Assembly: GCA_003455945.1 (NCBI GenBank)
Contig: DMPQ01000111.1
Span: 1-10,371, forward strand
Direction: 5' to 3'
DNA from: Planctomycetaceae bacterium
GTDB taxonomy: Bacteria; Planctomycetota; Planctomycetia; Pirellulales; Pirellulaceae
DNA: 10,371 nt
Shown one piece after another: positions 6,791 through 10,371 of the stretch; position 1 is the first letter of the stretch; every line of letters begins with the position of its first letter. A program made the translations under genes and the position numbers. Below the pieces are notes generated by a model. It was not told the origin of the DNA and did no database searches. It saw nothing but the letters and a program-made list of their open reading frames with translations.

Positions 6791-8113
6791 CTACAGCGGG
6801 AGCCGCAGGATGAAGGTGGTCCCGCGTCCCGATTCGGTTTCGACGTCGATCGTTCCGCCGTGCTTCTCGACGACGACCGAATAGGTGATCGCCAGTCCCT
6901 GGCCGGTCCCCTTGCCGACCGGCTTGGTCGTGAAGAACGGGTCGAAGATCCGCGGAAGGACGTCGGCCGGAATGCCGGTGCCGTCGTCGGCGACCCGCAG
7001 CTCGACCTGATCGCCGACGCGGCGGGTCGAAACGGCGATGTGTCCCAGCTGGTCGACGTTCCGTTCGACTTCGCGACGCTTCTCGATCGCGTGCGCCGCA
7101 TTGACGACCAGGTTCAGCACCGCCTGGTTCAGGTCGCCGGGCAGGCAGCGGACGAGCGGCAGGTCGGGATCGAGATCGGTCGCCACTTCGGCGACGTACT
7201 TCCATTCGTTGCGCGAGACGGTGACGGTACTCTCGATCGCGCGATTCAGGTCGATCGCCGTCTTCTCCTCGACTCCCGGGTGCGAGAACTCCTTCATCGC
7301 CCGAACGATCTTCGCGACGCGTTCGGTCCCTTCGAGCGATTGGCGAATCGCCTGAGGCACCTCGTCGCGCAGGTAGTCGAGATCGGCGGCATCGGCCGCG
7401 CTTCGGACCGCGGCGAGGGTATCGTCCGAGACACGGCCGCCGGACGATTCCTCCAGCAGCTTGCCGATCGCCTCGAAGAGCGCATCGAGATCGCCGAAGG
7501 CGTCGTCGAGAAAGCGGGTGTTGTCGCCGACGTACTGGATCGGCGTGTTGATCTCATGGGCGATGCCGGCGGCGAGCGCACCGACCGATTCCATCTTGAG
7601 CGCATGCGCCAGCTGCGCTTCGAGGGCCCGGCGACGCGACACGTCGCGCAGCATCCAGGTGTAGCCGTAATCGTCCGCCAGCTCGCTGGCGATCAGTTCG
7701 ATCGGGAACTCGGTTCCGTCGGCATGACGCGCCCGCGACTCGCGGGCATCCAGATGGTTCTTGGCGACGAACGCCTGCAACCGTTGCGTCTCGTCCGGCG
7801 CCTGAAGCTCGGGGATCAGGTCCGAGACCTTGCTGCCGACGAGCGCCGCGATCGGACGCCCGAAGATCCGCTCGGCCGCCGGATTGACCGAAGCGATCGT
7901 CCCGTCGCGACCGAGCGTCAGGATCGCTTCGGGAGCGGTGTCGAGAATCGACTGGATCCGCTCCGCCTGTTCGAACAGACAGTCGGCGAGCAGACTCTGC
8001 TGCTCGTTCGACTGGAAGAGTTCGCGACTCTTCTGTTCCAGCAGCGACTCGGCTTCCTTGCGGGCGCGGCGTTCCCGATCCAGCTTTCGCTGCAGCAGTT
8101 CGATCTCGTCCAC
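6791..8113 (-). CDS. Soluble PAS-domain histidine kinase, probable H-NOX partner (HnoK-like)
   Basis: The 440-residue kinase has no membrane segment. Residues 1-50 form a heptad-like coiled coil rich in Arg, Glu and Leu. Residues about 52-160 are a PAS domain ([20 protein letters not shown] onward). The phospho-acceptor is H186 in [15 protein letters not shown]. The two dimerisation helices are split by a longer insert (about 202-280). The ATPase domain shows N box NLVVNAAHA (334-342), G1 DDGTGIP (376-382), F box FDPFFTTK (390-397) and G2 GKGTGQGLA (400-408), so it should be active. The start is GTG 8113, with a GAGGT Shine-Dalgarno (8122-8118) that overlaps the TGA of the H-NOX gene; only seven bases separate the genes. 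This tight coupling and the cytosolic layout point to control by H-NOX, as for HnoK. The PAS domain could bind its own ligand; no cofactor residues were identified. Confidence 0.93.
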   Translation of the reverse strand: MDEIELLQRKLDRERRARKEAESLLEQKSRELFQSNEQQSLLADCLFEQAERIQSILDTAPEAILTLGRDGTIASVNPAAERIFGRPIAALVGSKVSDLIPELQAPDETQRLQAFVAKNHLDARESRARHADGTEFPIELIASELADDYGYTWMLRDVSRRRALEAQLAHALKMESVGALAAGIAHEINTPIQYVGDNTRFLDDAFGDLDALFEAIGKLLEESSGGRVSDDTLAAVRSAADAADLDYLRDEVPQAIRQSLEGTERVAKIVRAMKEFSHPGVEEKTAIDLNRAIESTVTVSRNEWKYVAEVATDLDPDLPLVRCLPGDLNQAVLNLVVNAAHAIEKRREVERNVDQLGHIAVSTRRVGDQVELRVADDGTGIPADVLPRIFDPFFTTKPVGKGTGQGLAITYSVVVEKHGGTIDVETESGRGTTFILRLPL

Positions 8114-8120
8114 GGGAACC

Positions 8121-8666
8121 TCAGCGGCGACGGGTCAGGGTGAAGCGAGCCGAGGTGCCGTCGAACGGCGGCAGATCCTCGCGAGCCACCTGCAGATCGT
8201 CGCCGTAATGTCGGATGCACGCCTCGATCAGCCCTTCGGCCAGATCGGCGAACGGGCGACTCGAGCGATAGACGACGGTCAGCGAGTCGTCTCCCGATCG
8301 CTCGTACTCGAAGTCGGGAAGCTCCGCGTCGGGATAGAGCTTTCGCATCTCGACATGGATCGCCTGTTCGACCGACGGCAGGAACTCGAACGTCGAGCGA
8401 CTCGACTCGAGCACCCCGGGGTAGCCGTCGCGAAAGACGTCGAACAGGTGGCCGCCGAACGCCTTCACCAGAGCCGAGACGGGGAGGCCGGTTTCGGTCG
8501 CCAGCTGCACGACCATCCGAAGCAGTTCGCGATGGTCGTAGGTGCCGACGGCCGTGTAGGCACCGTTCGTCGCCGTCTGTCCGGCGTCGAGGACCCGTTC
8601 GACCGTTTCGAGTCCGAAGCGGTTCTCGACCAGATCGAGAAACTCGGTGAACACGACCCCCTTCAT
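8121..8666 (-). CDS. Stand-alone H-NOX (haem NO-binding, HNOB) sensor protein
   Basis: The 181-residue protein begins MKGVVFTEFLDLVENRFG, the typical H-NOX N-terminus, and has the usual length of single-domain bacterial H-NOX. GAYTAVGTYDHRELL (35-49) is the conserved second block. The proximal haem ligand is H104 in IHVEMRKLYPDAELPDF, and the haem-propionate motif YxSxR is present as Y133, S135, R137 (VYRSSRPF). The position equivalent to the O2-stabilising Tyr of the Thermoanaerobacter protein (five residues after the motif Arg) is L142, which predicts an NO-selective rather than an O2-binding sensor; this rests on counting from the motif, not on a full alignment. Start ATG 8666 has a Shine-Dalgarno GAGGTG (8676-8671). 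It is the first gene of the five-gene block and ends seven bases before the kinase start. Role: cytosolic NO sensor that modulates the kinase; this functional link is inferred from gene order and known homologues. Confidence 0.94.
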   Translation of the reverse strand: MKGVVFTEFLDLVENRFGLETVERVLDAGQTATNGAYTAVGTYDHRELLRMVVQLATETGLPVSALVKAFGGHLFDVFRDGYPGVLESSRSTFEFLPSVEQAIHVEMRKLYPDAELPDFEYERSGDDSLTVVYRSSRPFADLAEGLIEACIRHYGDDLQVAREDLPPFDGTSARFTLTRRR

Positions 8667-9089
8667 CCTGCACCTCGGCACGCGGCGATGATGCGGCGGG
8701 ATTCGCGGCGAATCCGCCGTCGAACACGATTCGTCGGATGTCGCAGAGGCGAGCCCCGCGGTTCCGCCAAGCCGTATCCGAACGCTACTGCGCTTCGGGA
8801 CCGAGAGCAAAACGGCCGGACAAGAACGGCCCGAGGGGGTGACGAATCGGCGCCGGAATCGAGGCGGCACGAACGATCCGGCCGATCCTGCGTTCGACAC
8901 CGGATCGAACGGCGCGCCGCCGAACGCCGACCGATGATGCCCTTTCGCGACATCGACGCTGTCGAAGGTCGCGCTCGTGAGACGCCGCGAGGCGAGAAGA
9001 CCGCCGATGGCATCGGCGCGGCGGCGGGCGTATCCTGCCCTCCCTCGGTGATTCCCGGTCCCGAAACGAGTCCTGGGCAGGAGACGACG
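8667..9089. other. Non-coding spacer upstream of the H-NOX block and the membrane-protein gene
   Basis: These 423 bases lie between divergent starts and should hold the promoter of the signalling block (minus) and of the membrane protein (plus). Seen here: a palindrome at 8695-8718 (listed separately); a heptamer AACGGCC repeated at 8811-8817 and 8825-8831, 14 bases apart; and TATCCT at 9031-9036, a weak -10 candidate for the plus-strand gene. Frames open across this stretch encode low-complexity Arg/Ser/Pro-rich peptides, and I see no gene in it. Confidence 0.5.
8695..8718. promoter_or_regulatory. Imperfect palindrome upstream of H-NOX (possible operator or leader hairpin)
   Basis: GGCGGGATTCGC is followed directly by GGCGAATCCGCC. 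The core GATTCGC-G-GCGAATC is a perfect 7-bp dyad around a single central base and extends outward to GGCGG/CCGCC with one unpaired G. It ends 29 bases before the H-NOX start codon and about 19 bases before its Shine-Dalgarno. It could be a repressor site or a leader hairpin; nothing in the sequence decides which. Confidence 0.35.
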
Positions 9090-9695
9090 ATGTCGGGCAA
9101 TCCGTTCGCCGAACCGACCGATTCGGACAATCCCTATCGAGCCCCGGCGTCGTTCCCTCCGCTTGCCGTGCCGGCCGACAAGAGCGGCGAGATCGTGCGC
9201 TATCGTCAGGGGAAGCGATTGGTCGTCGGCAAGGTCGGGACCTTTCCGCCGATCTGTCCGATCACGAACGAGCCGACCGATCGGACGCTGAAACGGCGGA
9301 TGACCTGGCATCACCCGGCGGTCTATTTGGCGATCCTGCCGGGCTTTCTGGTCTACATCATCCTGGCGATGATCCTGCAGCAGAAGGCGACGCTCGTCGT
9401 GCCGATGGCTCGCCGCGTACTCCGGCGGCGCGCGATCGTGATGACGATCGCCTGGCTCGGCATTCTCGCCTCGGCCGCCGCTCTCTTCGGCGCCTGTGTC
9501 GTCGATCGCGGGCCGCCGGTTTGGGGACCGACGCTCGGCATCGGCGGGCTGATCGCCCTGGCGATCTTCGCGGTGTTCGGCGCGATCGGATCGCGCACCG
9601 TCTGGCCGGCGAAGATCGACGAGCACTTCGTCTGGCTCAAGGGAGTCTCGCCTGACTATCTGGCGACGCTCCCCGAGTTCCCTTACGCGGTCTGA
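9090..9695 (+). CDS. Planctomycete-type membrane protein of unknown function (CPITNE motif)
   Basis: The 201-residue protein has a cytosolic-looking N-terminus with two NP-aromatic motifs, NPFAEP (4-9) and NPYRAP (14-19), of the kind common at the N-termini of planctomycete hypothetical proteins. It continues with a short soluble segment containing CPITNEPTDR (56-65) and an Arg/Lys-rich strip (67-70). Three hydrophobic helices follow, at about 76-96 (PAVYLAILPGFLVYIILAMI), 115-137 and 148-168. The C-terminus (about 170-201) is soluble and ends in WLKGVSPDYLATLPEFP. A single Cys in a CxxTN context does not form a zinc site by itself. No enzymatic motif was recognised. Start ATG 9090 has AGGAG six bases upstream. 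The frame is open much further upstream, through the H-NOX region, but that is antisense noise. It is transcribed divergently from the H-NOX block; a link between the two is not supported. Confidence 0.85.
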   Translation: MSGNPFAEPTDSDNPYRAPASFPPLAVPADKSGEIVRYRQGKRLVVGKVGTFPPICPITNEPTDRTLKRRMTWHHPAVYLAILPGFLVYIILAMILQQKATLVVPMARRVLRRRAIVMTIAWLGILASAAALFGACVVDRGPPVWGPTLGIGGLIALAIFAVFGAIGSRTVWPAKIDEHFVWLKGVSPDYLATLPEFPYAV

Positions 9696-9899
9696 TGCAC
9701 GGCAGGAACGATCGCCGCGAGACGTGAGGGTCGGACGGAGACTCGTGGCGACCTTTCTCCCCCCTGCTCCGCGACGCGGATCGGCTCACTACAATCCGCG
9801 ATCCGGCGCCCGAACGTCTCGTTCGGTCACGGTCGCGCCCGAACGTCGGGCTCCGATCGACCCGCGTTCGGCCGACGCCGTTTCGAGGAACGCTCTCCG
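9696..9899. other. Spacer before the DinB-like gene, with promoter-like box and repeats
   Basis: TACAAT at 9790-9795 is a good -10 hexamer, though no clear -35 box is seen 17 bases upstream. Downstream of it GCGCCCGAACGTC occurs twice, at 9806-9818 and 9835-9847, 29 bases apart. The first copy leads into a perfect short dyad CGAACG-TCT-CGTTCG (9811-9825), and the second into CCCGA-ACG-TCGGG (9838-9850). They would lie in the 5' leader if TACAAT is used, which suggests an operator or leader structure. GAGGAA (9885-9890) is the likely ribosome-binding site for the gene starting at 9900. Confidence 0.4.
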
Positions 9900-10371
9900 A
9901 TGAACGCCCAGGATGTCATCCGCACGTCGCTCGCCACCGCCGACATGATCGCGATGGCCTATCTGTCCGATCTGACCGACGCCGATCTGATGCTTCGGCC
10001 GCACTCCGCCTGCAATCATCTGAACTGGCAGGTCGGTCATCTGATCGTCAACGAGCACCAGCTGATGTCCAAGGTGCTCCCCGGCGCGATGCCCGAGTTG
10101 CCGGCCGGCTTCGCGGCGCGCTACGACAAGGGGACGATCGGCAACGACGATCCCGCTGCCTTCGCCGACAAGGCGACGCTGATGGCTCAGTACCAGGCGC
10201 AGCGCAAGGGGACGCTCGCCGCCCTCGAATGGGTCTCGGCCACCGAACTCGATCGCGTGACCGGCATCGACTATGCGCCGACGGTCGGAGCGATGTTCCT
10301 GTTGCAGGCCGATCATTGGCTGATGCACTGCGGTCAGTGGGTCGTCGTCCGCCGACAGCTCGGCAAGCCGG
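9900..10371 (+). CDS. DinB-family (four-helix, metal-binding) protein, 3' end cut by window edge
   Basis: 157 codons are visible with no stop before the window ends; the family is usually 150-180 residues, so probably only a few residues are missing. The protein shows the DinB pattern of three well-spaced histidines: H47 in LNWQVGHLIVNEH, and H139 and H143 in ADHWLMHCGQWVVVRRQLGKP, the usual metal-binding triad. Helical segments with DAVxR-like polar faces fill the rest, for example MIAMAYLSDLTDADLMLRP near the N-terminus. Family knowledge: DinB-like proteins share a fold with mycothiol/bacillithiol-dependent transferases, but most members have no known substrate, so no reaction is claimed. 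Start ATG 9900 has GAGGAA nine bases upstream. It stands alone on the plus strand, 204 bases after the membrane-protein gene, with its own promoter-like box. Confidence 0.88.
   Translation, partial: MNAQDVIRTSLATADMIAMAYLSDLTDADLMLRPHSACNHLNWQVGHLIVNEHQLMSKVLPGAMPELPAGFAARYDKGTIGNDDPAAFADKATLMAQYQAQRKGTLAALEWVSATELDRVTGIDYAPTVGAMFLLQADHWLMHCGQWVVVRRQLGKP

Noticed and set aside
3179..8143. Plus-strand open frames at 3179-4609, 5264-6700 and 6728-8143 (over 470 codons each)
   Set aside because: All lie opposite the signalling genes, whose minus-strand products show clear receiver, HD-GYP, HDOD and kinase motifs. The plus-strand products are low-complexity, and their apparent length comes from base composition.
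8121..8666. O2-sensing H-NOX
   Set aside because: The distal Tyr expected for O2 binding is not at the counted position (Leu instead), and the gene sits beside a kinase, not a chemotaxis receptor.
8667..9626. Apparent N-terminal extension of H-NOX to 501 residues
   Set aside because: H-NOX proteins begin at MKGxxF; the ATG at 8666 has its own Shine-Dalgarno, and the extension crosses the divergent membrane-protein gene.
1..10371. tRNA genes, insertion sequences, CRISPR arrays, phage or defence genes
   Set aside because: No cloverleaf-like sequence, terminal inverted repeats with a transposase, regularly spaced repeats or defence-type domains were seen on reading both strands.

Overview
The window looks like chromosomal DNA of a high-GC (about two-thirds G+C by eye) planctomycete or close relative. 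The evidence is a secreted PQQ-like beta-propeller protein opening with the motif WPQFLGPNRDG, a small membrane protein with an N-terminal NPYRAP motif and a CPITNE motif, and weak, inconsistent ribosome-binding sites. These are signatures I associate with Planctomycetes from memory; no database was searched. No tRNA, rRNA, insertion sequence or CRISPR array was seen.

Layout: (1) 1-1391, minus strand: a YhaO-type metallophosphoesterase followed, with a 4-base ATGA overlap, by the N-terminus of a YhaN/SbcC-like ATPase that runs off the left edge. This is an SbcCD-like DNA-repair nuclease pair. (2) 1392-1747: non-coding spacer between divergent genes. (3) 1748-3007, plus: exported PQQ-like repeat protein. 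(4) 3023-8666, minus: five genes in one direction that form a complete soluble signalling cascade. In order of transcription these are a stand-alone H-NOX haem nitric-oxide sensor, a cytosolic PAS histidine kinase, a response regulator with an intact HD-GYP (cyclic-di-GMP phosphodiesterase) domain, a response regulator with an HDOD domain, and a response regulator with a degenerate HD-GYP domain whose HD pair is replaced by SQ. (5) 8667-9089: non-coding spacer with a palindrome close to the H-NOX start. (6) 9090-9695, plus: three-helix membrane protein of unknown function. (7) 9900-right edge, plus: DinB-fold protein, cut by the window end.

How the genes work together: the five-gene block resembles the H-NOX/HnoK network of Shewanella and Vibrio, where NO binding to H-NOX changes the activity of a kinase that phosphorylates several response regulators. 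Among those regulators are a cyclic-di-GMP phosphodiesterase (HnoB) and a degenerate HD-GYP protein (HnoD). Here the catalytic regulator carries HD-GYP rather than the EAL domain of Shewanella HnoB, an HDOD regulator is added, and no DNA-binding regulator is present in the window. This is the most interesting part of the window. The network assignment is inference from domain content and gene order; the domain calls themselves rest on motifs visible in the sequence.
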